From Methanomethylovorans sp041447285 (GTDB lineage Archaea; Halobacteriota; Methanosarcinia; Methanosarcinales; Methanosarcinaceae), in assembly GCF_041447285.1 (NCBI RefSeq), contig NZ_JBGMEB010000023.1, positions 16,011 to 80,010 of the forward strand: 64,000 nucleotides of DNA, given 5' to 3'. Position numbers and translations under genes: made by a program. Of the stretch, positions 35,868 through 43,802 are shown in pieces (position 1 is the first letter of the stretch; each line of letters begins with the position of its first letter). A model generated the notes under the pieces. The model saw nothing but the letters and a program-made list of their open reading frames with translations. It ran no database searches and was not told where the DNA came from.

Positions 35868-36578
35868 GTGGGTGGTTATATATCTACAGATAAGCAATAT
35901 TTTTCAAAAATGATGGTAATATGGTTTGCCGTACTGGTGATTGCAAGTCTGATCATTGGCTTACACGATGCTGCTGCACCAGTTTCAATGTCTGTTTTTC
36001 CTGAAGTTCCCGTGGAAGGGGAGCCTGTATTAGTTACTTTCAATCTAAATAATCCGTCAATTCACACTAATCTAGCTGATTATGAGTTCTATGCCAATGG
36101 GGAGCTGATAATGGACGGCACGGCAGAACTTTCTCCGTTGTCATATAAAAAATATCAGTATACATACGTGAATCCTCTGGAAATGGGAGAACAGGTAACT
36201 TTTATAGTAAAGTCTAATGTTGGTGAAAAGAACTATGATGAGTATGTCTCACTGCCTGCATACCCACCTCAGGTATGGAGCAGTTTTGTGAGTTTTGCAA
36301 CGTTCTCCACTACAGTTATGACTTATATGACCACGATGTCGTACTACGATCAGGAGTTTGGTGACGGTGCTACTTTTAACGTAAGCGTGGTCTTTTCAAT
36401 CGTCCTTATAGGATTGCTGATATACCTAGAACTCACGGAAGCATCCCTTTCAGAGAAGACCTTCAAGTTCATAGGTAACCTGCGGATAAGGTTTAGCAGA
36501 TTATCAGCGATTCTTTTTGTGATATTTATCGGAATGGTGTTCACGCAGGTGGCTTTGATCATTGGGAAGGTGGGATAA
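35868..36578 (+). CDS. Cassette 1 protein A: three-TM protein with extracellular domain
   Basis: Up to 236 residues; copies at 38932-39609 and 42013-42756. TM1 (VIWFAVLVIASLIIGLH), an Ig-like exposed domain (about 40-130: FPEVPVEGEPVLVTFNLNN, YVNPLEMGEQVTFIVKS), a conserved WSSFVSFATFSTTV stretch, then TM2 (VVFSIVLIGLLIYLEL) and TM3 (SAILFVIFIGMVFTQVALII). The start is uncertain: GTG 35868, or ATG 35910 downstream of the TATA-like CTTATAAAAT (35854-35863). I do not recognise a named family. Always first in a cassette with a PEF-CTERM protein, so a partner in export or display of that protein is inferred. Confidence 0.8.
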   Translation: MGGYISTDKQYFSKMMVIWFAVLVIASLIIGLHDAAAPVSMSVFPEVPVEGEPVLVTFNLNNPSIHTNLADYEFYANGELIMDGTAELSPLSYKKYQYTYVNPLEMGEQVTFIVKSNVGEKNYDEYVSLPAYPPQVWSSFVSFATFSTTVMTYMTTMSYYDQEFGDGATFNVSVVFSIVLIGLLIYLELTEASLSEKTFKFIGNLRIRFSRLSAILFVIFIGMVFTQVALIIGKVG

Positions 36579-36580
36579 AA

Positions 36581-38230
36581 ATGCACTCTCCATTTGCAAA
36601 CCGATCCAAAAATATGCTGCTCCGCGGCGTGAGGTATAGGTCAATTATCTTAATTATGTTGGGCATCGGCATTTTGCTCAGTGCAATACCCTTTGAAGCG
36701 CAGGCTGCATCGGGATCATACGATATAAAGTGGTATGCTGCTGATCCTGCTGTAAATCGAGCTCCTTATTTGCCTACATATATAAAGTATACTCCAGCTT
36801 ATATTTCCTGCCCGGGAAGTGCGGGAAGATACAGCGGTTCCGCAGTGCTTCCAAATGCTGTTTTGTATGGTCCTACTTATTCATCTTCCAACATTGATGC
36901 TGTGACTTCACTGGCTCCACGTACTCTGGCTCTTGGACAAATTGTTCCATTTGAAGTAGAAATCTCCGTTAATGGTGCTACTACTCCTGAAAATGGAATT
37001 ATCACATTTTCTACCAGTTTCAACACTAATACGACTTCCGGTTCTAACTTTGGTTTCGATCCGGCATATAAGGTATACTGTGCCTTTGTTGATACTTCTG
37101 ATCCCGGTACAATAGATCCGGGAAATAATGCTAAAGTTGATTCTTATACTTCTGGTCTAAACGGTAGTGGAACTAATCAATATATCAATGGTACATTCCG
37201 GGTATCGGGTCTTGACAATGGTGACAATATTGTTGTCGAAGTATGGGTTTTTCTAAAGTCTAAGATTCCATCTGGATCCACCGGGAATGTACAGACTAAT
37301 TTAATTCGTGCTCAAACTGCCAATGGTACAAAAATAAACTTTGGTACCCAGACTGTTCCTCTTCTGAGAATTGATGATGTAAATGAGTTTTTCACTGAAA
37401 TTAACGATTTGGCAGTTACAAAAACTGATATTCCCGATCCTGTAGTGCAGGGACAGCAGCTCAGATACAATATTACATTGAAAAACATTGGCGATAGCAA
37501 TGTTTCAAATATGGTTATTGCGACAGATACGCTTAGTCCGTGGCTGTCTTTTGTTTCAGCGTCTGTATCTTCATATACAATTGACGGAAGAAATATTACT
37601 TTCAACGCTGGTGCATTGTCTCCCGGTGAAACGAAAAACATCACAATAGTCACAAATGTAAACTCTGCAGCTCCTACAAATAATGATACAACCATGAACT
37701 CAGAGACTGGAGGATATTCTATTCCTACATTTTTTGATATCTATAATAGAGTCTTAATTTGTGCTATGTGTAAGGATGCCGACCCAAGCAACAATATTTA
37801 CTACCAGCCAACGAATGTTTTGCAAGCTCCGGTGTATAACTACATATTCAACCAGACTGCCACATGTGGCAATCCACTTAAATTGACGGTATCTTCAACA
37901 CCTTCATATGGTCTGTCTTTACAAATAATATGGAAAGACCAAAATGGTACTTTCCACCATAGTGAAACTGTAGAGAAGATCGATGGAAAATATACAAGCG
38001 CATCATTCATTGTTCCTCCAAATTCAGGAGGAACATGGACCGTTGAGGTTACTGAATACTCCGGAAGCGCGGGAACTGGAAATATCGTAGGAACAGGTAC
38101 AACTACTTTCCCGGTAACATGTGAAGTTCCAGAGTTTCCGGTTGGATCTTCTATATTCCTGCTTGTAACAGGTGTAGGGTACTTGGGGATGCGTAAAAAA
38201 ATGACAGGTTTTTCAAATGGCAAGAGATAA
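36581..38230 (+). CDS. Cassette 1 protein B: PEF-CTERM surface protein with DUF11 domain
   Basis: 549 residues. N-terminal signal peptide (SIILIMLGIGILLSAIPFEAQA), a ~230-residue Ser/Thr/Asn/Gly-rich domain, a DUF11-type Ig-like domain (about 283-360: DLAVTKTDIPDPVVQGQQL..ISPGETKNITI pattern), a second beta domain with two Cys (about 415-510), and the sorting tail VPEFPVGSSIFLLVTGVGYL followed by RKK. The PEF motif, hydrophobic helix and basic end are the PEF-CTERM signal recognised by archaeosortase C, which would cleave the tail and attach the protein to the envelope. Many N-x-S/T sequons. It is the largest and least duplicated cargo of the three cassettes. Confidence 0.88.
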   Translation: MHSPFANRSKNMLLRGVRYRSIILIMLGIGILLSAIPFEAQAASGSYDIKWYAADPAVNRAPYLPTYIKYTPAYISCPGSAGRYSGSAVLPNAVLYGPTYSSSNIDAVTSLAPRTLALGQIVPFEVEISVNGATTPENGIITFSTSFNTNTTSGSNFGFDPAYKVYCAFVDTSDPGTIDPGNNAKVDSYTSGLNGSGTNQYINGTFRVSGLDNGDNIVVEVWVFLKSKIPSGSTGNVQTNLIRAQTANGTKINFGTQTVPLLRIDDVNEFFTEINDLAVTKTDIPDPVVQGQQLRYNITLKNIGDSNVSNMVIATDTLSPWLSFVSASVSSYTIDGRNITFNAGALSPGETKNITIVTNVNSAAPTNNDTTMNSETGGYSIPTFFDIYNRVLICAMCKDADPSNNIYYQPTNVLQAPVYNYIFNQTATCGNPLKLTVSSTPSYGLSLQIIWKDQNGTFHHSETVEKIDGKYTSASFIVPPNSGGTWTVEVTEYSGSAGTGNIVGTGTTTFPVTCEVPEFPVGSSIFLLVTGVGYLGMRKKMTGFSNGKR

Positions 38231-38660
38231 AGTGCGGACATACTACATTTTATCTCTTTTAGTCCTTGCAAGCCTGCTTATAATATTTGCCCAAAATGTG
38301 TTTACCGGGTTGTCTATAACCTCCGCAGAGCCACTGGCTGAAATAAACAGGGTGGATCTGTTCGATGAGTTTCTTGGAAATTACTCCAAAGTATCTGTGA
38401 TGCTTGTCAATAATGATACAGTGAGTCACAACTTTTCAATAAACACATTTTTTGATGATAAGCTACAGAGTAGCTTTAACGTTACTGTAGATAGTGGTAA
38501 GACATTTCAATATCAAAGAGATGTATTACCTGAAAGGATTCCCATATCACAAAATGAAACTATTAACTCAACTTTGAAGGTTGCAAAGTTTGTGGTATAT
38601 ATGGATAATCAGCCTGAACCTTTTGAAAAAGCAAGGTTTGTGTTTAAGAACGATCAATAG
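38217..38660 (+). CDS. Cassette 1 protein C: single-TM protein with glycosylation-rich ectodomain
   Basis: 147 residues: TM or uncleaved signal segment at the N-terminus (YILSLLVLASLLIIFAQNVFTGL), then a beta-rich domain with the family pattern EINRVDLFDEFLGNYSKVSVMLVNNDTVSHNFSI. Six N-x-S/T sequons (such as NYS, NDT, NFS, NVT, NET, NST). Its start overlaps the end of the B gene by 14 bases. Paralogues are at 40351-40791 and 43204-43635. No named family recognised. Topology suggests display on the outer face, next to the sorted B protein. Confidence 0.8.
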   Translation: MARDKVRTYYILSLLVLASLLIIFAQNVFTGLSITSAEPLAEINRVDLFDEFLGNYSKVSVMLVNNDTVSHNFSINTFFDDKLQSSFNVTVDSGKTFQYQRDVLPERIPISQNETINSTLKVAKFVVYMDNQPEPFEKARFVFKNDQ

Positions 38661-38931
38661 TGAATTTAGTAACTATGTTTATTCAGAATCTTTTTCTCCG
38701 TTAATCTTATTGGAGTGGATTGTTGCAAATATCTTGTTCTTCTTGGAATTACTACACACAATTAATATCAAATTTATTTTAATTAGTTACAATTATTTAT
38801 GTCCAAAAATAATTGCGTGTGTTTATATAGATTACCAACGAATTCATTAATAAATTCTCATATAATGTAGTGTATCCAGGTTCAGTAAAGGTTTAGTTGG
38901 TGGTTGTATAAACTCTTCAGATAAGCAATAT
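38661..38931 (+). other. Spacer between cassettes 1 and 2
   Basis: About 270 AT-rich bases without a gene. CATATAATG (about 38858-38866) is TATA-like and precedes the GGTGG at 38899-38903 of cassette 2. ATTCTCATATA.TGT at about 38853-38867 recurs near 41996-42010 before cassette 3. No archaeosortase remnant is seen here. Confidence 0.35.
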
Positions 38932-39609
38932 TTGTCGAAAACTCTTGTAATATGGTTTGCTGTATTGGTAATGGCAAGTCTCGTTATTGGTTTACATGAC
39001 GCATCTGCTCCTGTATCTGTCTCTGTTTTTCCGGAAGTGCCTGTTGAGGGTCAGCCTATATTAGTTACATTTAATCTCAATAATCCTTCAGTTCAATCAA
39101 ATTTAGCTGACTATGAACTCTATGCTAACGGAAAACTGATAATGAAAGGTGCAGCTGAACTTTCTCCGATGTCAAGTAAAAAGTATGAGTATACTTATGT
39201 GAATCCTCTTGAGATGGGAGAACAGGTCACCTTTGTAGTAAAATCTACTATGGATGGAAAGAACAACGATGAATCCATCTCCCTTCCTGCATACCCACCG
39301 CAGGTCTGGAGCAGTTTTGTAAGTTTTGCATCGTTCTCAACATCAGTGATGAGTTACATGTCCACAATGGCATACTATGACCAGGCTTTCGGTAACGATG
39401 CAACTCTAAATGTAAGTGTGGTCTTCTCAATCGTCCTGATAGGATTGCTCATTTATCTTGAACTGACAGAACCATCCCTTTCAGAAAAGACATTCTGGTT
39501 TATAGGTAACCTACGTATCAGGTTCAGTAGGTTGTCAGCGATTCTTTTTGTGATATTTATCGGAATGGTTTTCACGCAGGTCGCCTTGATTATAGGAAAG
39601 GTGGGATGA
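38932..39609 (+). CDS. Cassette 2 protein A: three-TM protein with extracellular domain
   Basis: 225 residues from a TTG, with the frame open further upstream (GGCINSSDKQY, equivalent to the other copies) but with no ATG. Same layout as cassette 1 protein A: TM1, Ig-like domain with FPEVPVEGQPILVTFNLNN, the conserved AYPPQVWSSFVSF block, TM2 and TM3, and an identical last 20-odd residues. Identity to copies 1 and 3 is high by eye. The start is not settled. Directly followed by the PEF-CTERM gene, whose ribosome site GGTGGG lies within the last codons of this gene. Confidence 0.78.
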   Translation: MSKTLVIWFAVLVMASLVIGLHDASAPVSVSVFPEVPVEGQPILVTFNLNNPSVQSNLADYELYANGKLIMKGAAELSPMSSKKYEYTYVNPLEMGEQVTFVVKSTMDGKNNDESISLPAYPPQVWSSFVSFASFSTSVMSYMSTMAYYDQAFGNDATLNVSVVFSIVLIGLLIYLELTEPSLSEKTFWFIGNLRIRFSRLSAILFVIFIGMVFTQVALIIGKVG

Positions 39610-39611
39610 AA

Positions 39612-40349
39612 ATGAAGTTTTTTAAGTATGCTTTACTTTTAGTTGTTTTAATTGGGTTTGTGTCGGTTGCAGCAGCTGATATACCGACTATATCTATTAC
39701 TGGTAACAATCCAGTTAATGGCATTGCAGATACTTATTATTCCGGCAGTACGATGACTCTTACAGCAAGCTCAAGTGATGCAGAGAAGTTTGTTGTGAGA
39801 TGGGATCCGCCTGGCCCTGGAGTAGATCCACAGCAAACATTAACGGCTACAAATCATGTTATTATTGTTACAAGGACAGTAACTGATGTAGGTTACTGGG
39901 CAGTTACAGTTCATGATGCTGATAGCACTTCAGCTACTAAGACAGTATATTTCTGGGTTCAAGGGACTTATACTATTGCTCTATCTGGAACAGGTACAGG
40001 TAATGCATTCACTATTAATAATCCCGTTACTTGTACAGTTACTCCATCTTCAAGTGGGCGGTATACGAGATTCAAGTGGTATCGTGATGGATCAACCTCT
40101 GAAATAACAAATGATGGATCTTTATATAGTAATACACTTTTATCTACTCAGTTTAATACAGCCGATAGTTGGCATGTTGAGTTTTATGAATACTCAGATT
40201 CTAGTTATTCTGAGAGTGCAAGAATGGGATTTTGTAAAGCGGATTTTACTGGCACAGCAGGTCCGGAATTCCCTATCGGATCTTTTATACCTCTGCTTTT
40301 AGCAGGTGCTGTTTACATTAAGGTACGTAAAAATATGGAAGGTTCTTGA
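39612..40349 (+). CDS. Cassette 2 protein B: PEF-CTERM surface protein
   Basis: 245 residues. ATG 39612 is chosen (AAGGTGGG seven bases upstream; in cassette 1 only this ATG is conserved). Signal peptide (KYALLLVVLIGFVSVAAA), a ~190-residue domain of two beta-sandwich-like halves (ITGNNPVNGIADTYYSG..., and IALSGTGTGNAFTINNPVTC...) rich in Thr and Ser, then the sorting tail GPEFPIGSFIPLLLAGAVYI followed by a basic end (KVRKN). Expected substrate of the archaeosortase encoded 450 bases downstream. The exposed domain has no evident similarity to the B proteins of cassettes 1 and 3. Confidence 0.86.
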   Translation: MKFFKYALLLVVLIGFVSVAAADIPTISITGNNPVNGIADTYYSGSTMTLTASSSDAEKFVVRWDPPGPGVDPQQTLTATNHVIIVTRTVTDVGYWAVTVHDADSTSATKTVYFWVQGTYTIALSGTGTGNAFTINNPVTCTVTPSSSGRYTRFKWYRDGSTSEITNDGSLYSNTLLSTQFNTADSWHVEFYEYSDSSYSESARMGFCKADFTGTAGPEFPIGSFIPLLLAGAVYIKVRKNMEGS

Positions 40350-40350
40350 A

Positions 40351-40791
40351 ATGCCAAAAGATAAAGCAAGAATTCTCTATATTTTATCTCTTTTAGTTCT
40401 TGCAAGTCTTTTTGTACTATTTGCTCAGGGAGTATTTTCAGGTTTGCTTGGGGAGTCACCGAAGACAGTGGCAGAAATAAACAGAATAGATTTATATAAT
40501 GATAATTTTGGCAATTATTCTAAAATATCTGTACTACTTATAAACAATGATACAATAAGCCATAATTTTTCAATTGACATATTTTATGATGAAGAGTTGA
40601 CAACTAACTATAATGTTACAATTGATGCTCTTGATACATTTTCATATGGAAGAGATGTGTTGCCAGATAAGATTCTGACATCAGATAATAAAACCATAAA
40701 CTCCACCTTGCGTGCTGCAAAGATCATGGTATATATAGACAACAAGCCTGAGCCTTTTGAAGAAGCGATTTTTGTATTTAAGAACGAGTAA
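40351..40791 (+). CDS. Cassette 2 protein C: single-TM ectodomain protein
   Basis: 146 residues starting at ATG 40351, one base after the B stop codon. N-terminal hydrophobic segment (LYILSLLVLASLFVLFAQGVFSGL) and a domain with EINRIDLYNDNFGNYSKISVLLINNDTISHNFSI, matching the C proteins of cassettes 1 and 3. Several N-x-S/T sequons. It precedes the archaeosortase gene by 13 bases, so both are probably on one transcript and translated together. Confidence 0.8.
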   Translation: MPKDKARILYILSLLVLASLFVLFAQGVFSGLLGESPKTVAEINRIDLYNDNFGNYSKISVLLINNDTISHNFSIDIFYDEELTTNYNVTIDALDTFSYGRDVLPDKILTSDNKTINSTLRAAKIMVYIDNKPEPFEEAIFVFKNE

Positions 40792-40804
40792 CAAGAATGA
40801 GAAC

Positions 40805-41656
40805 ATGAAAAACAAACTCTTGGCATGGATTGCTATATCTATAGCACTTGTAGTTATCAAAATACATTTCTCACAGCATAACATTGTAGTCGAGGAGCCA
40901 TTTACTGCACATCCTTTTGTGATCCTTATGCTATGTGTTGCCTTTGGGTGGCTTAAGAAAGATGTAATCTTAAGTCAAACGAATAATGAAGGGATGCTTG
41001 CTGAGCCTTCATACATGATAGCTGGTGTGTTTATTACAGCTATGTCTTTGATGATGCCACTCTCTTCCAATCTGGCATTTGCGATTTTTACCATCCTTTT
41101 GATGTGTATAGGCTTGTTCATGGTATTCTTCGCAGCTGCTGCTTATGTGCCATCGCTATTGCTTTTCGTATATGGATTTTCAATTTCTTTTCCCAAAATT
41201 CTGGATGAATACTTAGGTACTCAATACGCACTTATTACCACAAATATTGTAGCACATGTTGCAGCTTTGTTTTATCCTGTAGCTTTTGAAGAACAGGTGC
41301 TTAGTGTTACCAATCCCGAAGGTGTTAAAGACCTTTTATATATTGATGTTGGGTGTTCGGGAAGTGCCTCAATAGCAATTTTCCTTACTGTTTTTGCTCT
41401 TATGTTACTGGATATAAAACCCCGGAAAGGTCGTATATTGCCTTTGTTCCTTTTGGGGATATTGGGTACATCCGTACAGAATATTTTGCGCCTTGTTCTG
41501 TTAATAGCTGCTGATTATCATTTTGGATCTGCTGTCATGTGGCAGGTACATGATTATGCAGGTTATGTCCTGTTTCCTGCATGGTTTGCGATCTTTATTT
41601 ACGTGTACCTGAAGGTAGGGGAAGGAAAACCGCGGGTTGCAAATGTTGAAGATTAG
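40805..41656 (+). CDS. artC: Archaeosortase C (PEF-CTERM sorting transpeptidase)
   Basis: 283 residues with about eight transmembrane helices, as expected for the exosortase/archaeosortase family. The catalytic triad is visible: Cys184 in VGCSGSAS, Arg229 in QNILRLVLL, and His249 in QVHDYAGY. Archaeosortases cut their substrates within the C-terminal tripartite signal and probably transfer them to a lipid or envelope component. The four neighbouring PEF-CTERM genes make this the cognate enzyme; variant C is the one paired with PEF-CTERM. ATG 40805 is chosen because it aligns with the start of the short homologous ORF after cassette 3 (43661); a TTG 16 codons upstream is also open. Confidence 0.93.
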   Translation: MKNKLLAWIAISIALVVIKIHFSQHNIVVEEPFTAHPFVILMLCVAFGWLKKDVILSQTNNEGMLAEPSYMIAGVFITAMSLMMPLSSNLAFAIFTILLMCIGLFMVFFAAAAYVPSLLLFVYGFSISFPKILDEYLGTQYALITTNIVAHVAALFYPVAFEEQVLSVTNPEGVKDLLYIDVGCSGSASIAIFLTVFALMLLDIKPRKGRILPLFLLGILGTSVQNILRLVLLIAADYHFGSAVMWQVHDYAGYVLFPAWFAIFIYVYLKVGEGKPRVANVED

Positions 41657-42012
41657 AGAACTTTCTAGCTTGTAAACAATTATGGGAATCAATTACAGGT
41701 ATTCCTGAATTTAATTTTAATGACCCCATTTGCTCCATTCCATCCTTTTTTACTTATACAGTTCTTCTTTTAATATCCTTCTCATCGCATTTTTCAAGAT
41801 GCATAGGATTCATGGCGGTTACTCTTACACGGACTTATACTGAAACAACTGATTCATGATTATCTCTTATTGTTTCATTTAGCTAAGATTGGTCTAATTA
41901 ACTTATTATATGTCAATGGTTTAAGTAGTGTATAATAATATAATTCATTAAATAATTAGATATGTTATTATAGTTTCACTCCCTTAGTAACCGCAAGTTC
42001 TCATATACTGTC
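41657..42012 (+). other. Spacer between archaeosortase and cassette 3
   Basis: About 355 AT-rich bases. A run of six T (41746-41751) may end the archaeosortase transcript. The 18-base box AAATAATTAGATATGTTA is at 41950-41967, and CATATACTG (about 41999-42007) is TATA-like for cassette 3. No gene seen. Confidence 0.4.
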
Positions 42013-42756
42013 ATGTTGAGGACTATATTGTATCAAATTATTGTAGGTGGTCGTATAAACTCTTCAGGCGGACAATACTTTTCGAAAACTCTTGTAATAT
42101 GGTTTGCTGTGCTGGTGATGGCAAGTCTGGTTGTTGGTTTACACGATGCAGCTGCTCCTGTGTCGATGTCAGTTTTCCCTGAAGTTCCCGTAAAAGGAGA
42201 ACCTGTATTGGTTACTTTCAATCTAAATAATCCATCACTTCATGCAAATTTAGTTGATTATGAACTGTATGCCAATGGAAAACTGGTGATGGATGGTGCA
42301 ACGCAACTATCTCCTTTATCGAATGAAAAGTATCAGTATACGTATGTGAATCCCCTTAAGATGGGAGAGCAGATTACCTTCGTAGTAAAGTCTACAGTAG
42401 ATGGAAAGAGCTATGATGAGTATATGTCGCTGCCTGCCTACCCACCCCAGGTCTGGAGCAGTTTTGTAAGCTTTGCATCGTTCTCAACATCTGTTATGAG
42501 TTACATGTCTACAATGGCATACTATGACCAGGCATTCGGTAACGATGTAACTCTCAATGTAAGCGTGATCTTTTCAATAGTTCTGATCGGATTGCTTATT
42601 TATCTTGAACTCACGGAGCCATCACTTTCAGAAAAGACGTTCAAGTTCATAGGCGATCTGCGTATCAGATTCAGTAAGTTGTCGGCTGTCTTATTTGTGA
42701 TATTCATTGGCATGGTATTTACACAGGTAGCCTTAATAATTGGAAAGGTGGGATGA
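42013..42756 (+). CDS. Cassette 3 protein A: three-TM protein with extracellular domain
   Basis: Up to 247 residues from ATG 42013; this start lies close to the predicted transcription start, so a later one is possible. Layout matches the other A proteins: TM1 (VIWFAVLVMASLVVGLHD), Ig-like domain (FPEVPVKGEPVLVTFNLNN), AYPPQVWSSFVSFASFSTSVM, TM2 and TM3. The segment GGRINSSGGQYFSK is conserved at the DNA level as GGTGGT with the other copies and may include the ribosome site rather than coding sequence. Its end overlaps the B gene region as in cassette 2. Confidence 0.78.
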   Translation: MLRTILYQIIVGGRINSSGGQYFSKTLVIWFAVLVMASLVVGLHDAAAPVSMSVFPEVPVKGEPVLVTFNLNNPSLHANLVDYELYANGKLVMDGATQLSPLSNEKYQYTYVNPLKMGEQITFVVKSTVDGKSYDEYMSLPAYPPQVWSSFVSFASFSTSVMSYMSTMAYYDQAFGNDVTLNVSVIFSIVLIGLLIYLELTEPSLSEKTFKFIGDLRIRFSKLSAVLFVIFIGMVFTQVALIIGKVG

Positions 42757-42758
42757 AA

Positions 42759-43217
42759 ATGAAGTTTCTCACGTGTGGTTTGATATTACTGATTCTAATT
42801 GGGTTTTTACCGGTGGCTGGAGCAACACCAATTGGACCGTCTACTGCTACAGCAACACTAAATATTGGATCAATTGTGACATACGGGAGTAATGTTACTA
42901 TTACAGTAACAGGATTAACTCAAGACAAAATTAGTTTCACTTGGACAGCTCAGAATGGGGATAAAATCAATCACAGGAATATAAAAATAATTGATGGAAC
43001 TGCCAGTGATTCAATTACAGCTAAAGTCGAAGGCACTTGGACAGTTGAATATCATGAGATCGGTACAGCTCAGAATTCAGATAATTCAAAAACATTCATC
43101 GTTTCTTCGTCTTCTCCGGAGTTTCCAATTGGATCATTCGTATCTCTGCTTCTAGCTGGTGGTTTGTACCTAGTCCTACGTCGAAATATGGCAGGTTATT
43201 TCAATGTCAAGCGATAA
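42759..43217 (+). CDS. Cassette 3 protein B: short PEF-CTERM surface protein
   Basis: 152 residues. Signal peptide (CGLILLILIGFLPVAGA), one beta-sandwich-like domain of about 100 residues (TATATLNIGSIVTYGSNVTITV ... TWTVEYHEI), and the tail SPEFPIGSFVSLLLAGGLYL followed by RRN. It is the smallest of the three cargo proteins and unlike the other two outside the tail and signal peptide. Start chosen with the GGTGGG spacing as in cassette 2. Confidence 0.86.
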   Translation: MKFLTCGLILLILIGFLPVAGATPIGPSTATATLNIGSIVTYGSNVTITVTGLTQDKISFTWTAQNGDKINHRNIKIIDGTASDSITAKVEGTWTVEYHEIGTAQNSDNSKTFIVSSSSPEFPIGSFVSLLLAGGLYLVLRRNMAGYFNVKR

Positions 43218-43635
43218 AATGAGAGTATTCTATATTTCATCTCTTCTAGTCCTTGCAACTATAATTATAATATTCGCTCAAGGTGTATTCTCAGGGCTGT
43301 CAACAGGTGCAACATCCCCAATGGATGAAATTACCAGAACAGATCTATATGATGGCTTTCTTGGAAATCATTCCTTCATATCTGTGAAGCTTACCAACAA
43401 TGATACTGTTAGCCATAAATTTTCAATCAATACTTTTTTTGGTGAAGAACTTGCAGACACTTTCAATACTACTGTTAATTCCAGTGGAACATTGGAATAT
43501 GGGACCTACATATACCCTGAAGAGATTCCAATATCACAAAATGATGCCATCAACTCAACTTTACGCGTTGCAAAGCTTGTGGTATATATGGATGAGCAGC
43601 CTGAACCTATTAAAGAAACAAGTTTCATATTTTAG
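43204..43635 (+). CDS. Cassette 3 protein C: single-TM ectodomain protein
   Basis: 143 residues. N-terminal membrane segment (YISSLLVLATIIIIFAQGVFSGL) then EITRTDLYDGFLGNHSFISVKLTNNDTVSHKFSI, parallel to the C proteins of cassettes 1 and 2. The gene overlaps the B gene by 14 bases, exactly as in cassette 1. It is followed by a short archaeosortase-like ORF rather than a full archaeosortase gene. Confidence 0.8.
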   Translation: MSSDKMRVFYISSLLVLATIIIIFAQGVFSGLSTGATSPMDEITRTDLYDGFLGNHSFISVKLTNNDTVSHKFSINTFFGEELADTFNTTVNSSGTLEYGTYIYPEEIPISQNDAINSTLRVAKLVVYMDEQPEPIKETSFIF

Positions 43636-43660
43636 CGAATAAGAATGGATTTGTCAGATA

Positions 43661-43786
43661 ATGAAAAGCTTCTTTATATGGCTTGCTATTTCCATAGCAA
43701 TTAAGTTCTTAGATTCCTTTTTTATCTGGATGGTACCACTAATTATAAACAATAATGCTCCATTCATTAGTATTATAACAAATTAA
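43661..43786 (+). pseudogene. Archaeosortase-like N-terminal remnant (41 codons)
   Basis: ATG 43661 to TAA 43786. The start of the product (MKSFFIWLAISIAIK) matches the start of the archaeosortase (MKNKLLAWIAISIALVVIK), and the ATG sits 25 bases after the cassette 3 C gene, as the artC ATG sits 13 bases after the cassette 2 C gene. After about 20 residues the match fades, and the frame ends. It is best read as what is left of a second artC after duplication of the cassette block, but a functional small membrane peptide cannot be excluded. Confidence 0.55.
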
Positions 43787-43802
43787 ATGTGGAGTCGGTG
43801 CT

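Noticed and set aside
38581..38850. 89-codon frame after cassette 1
   Set aside because: Starts inside the C gene in another frame; shows no archaeosortase similarity, unlike the short frame after cassette 3.
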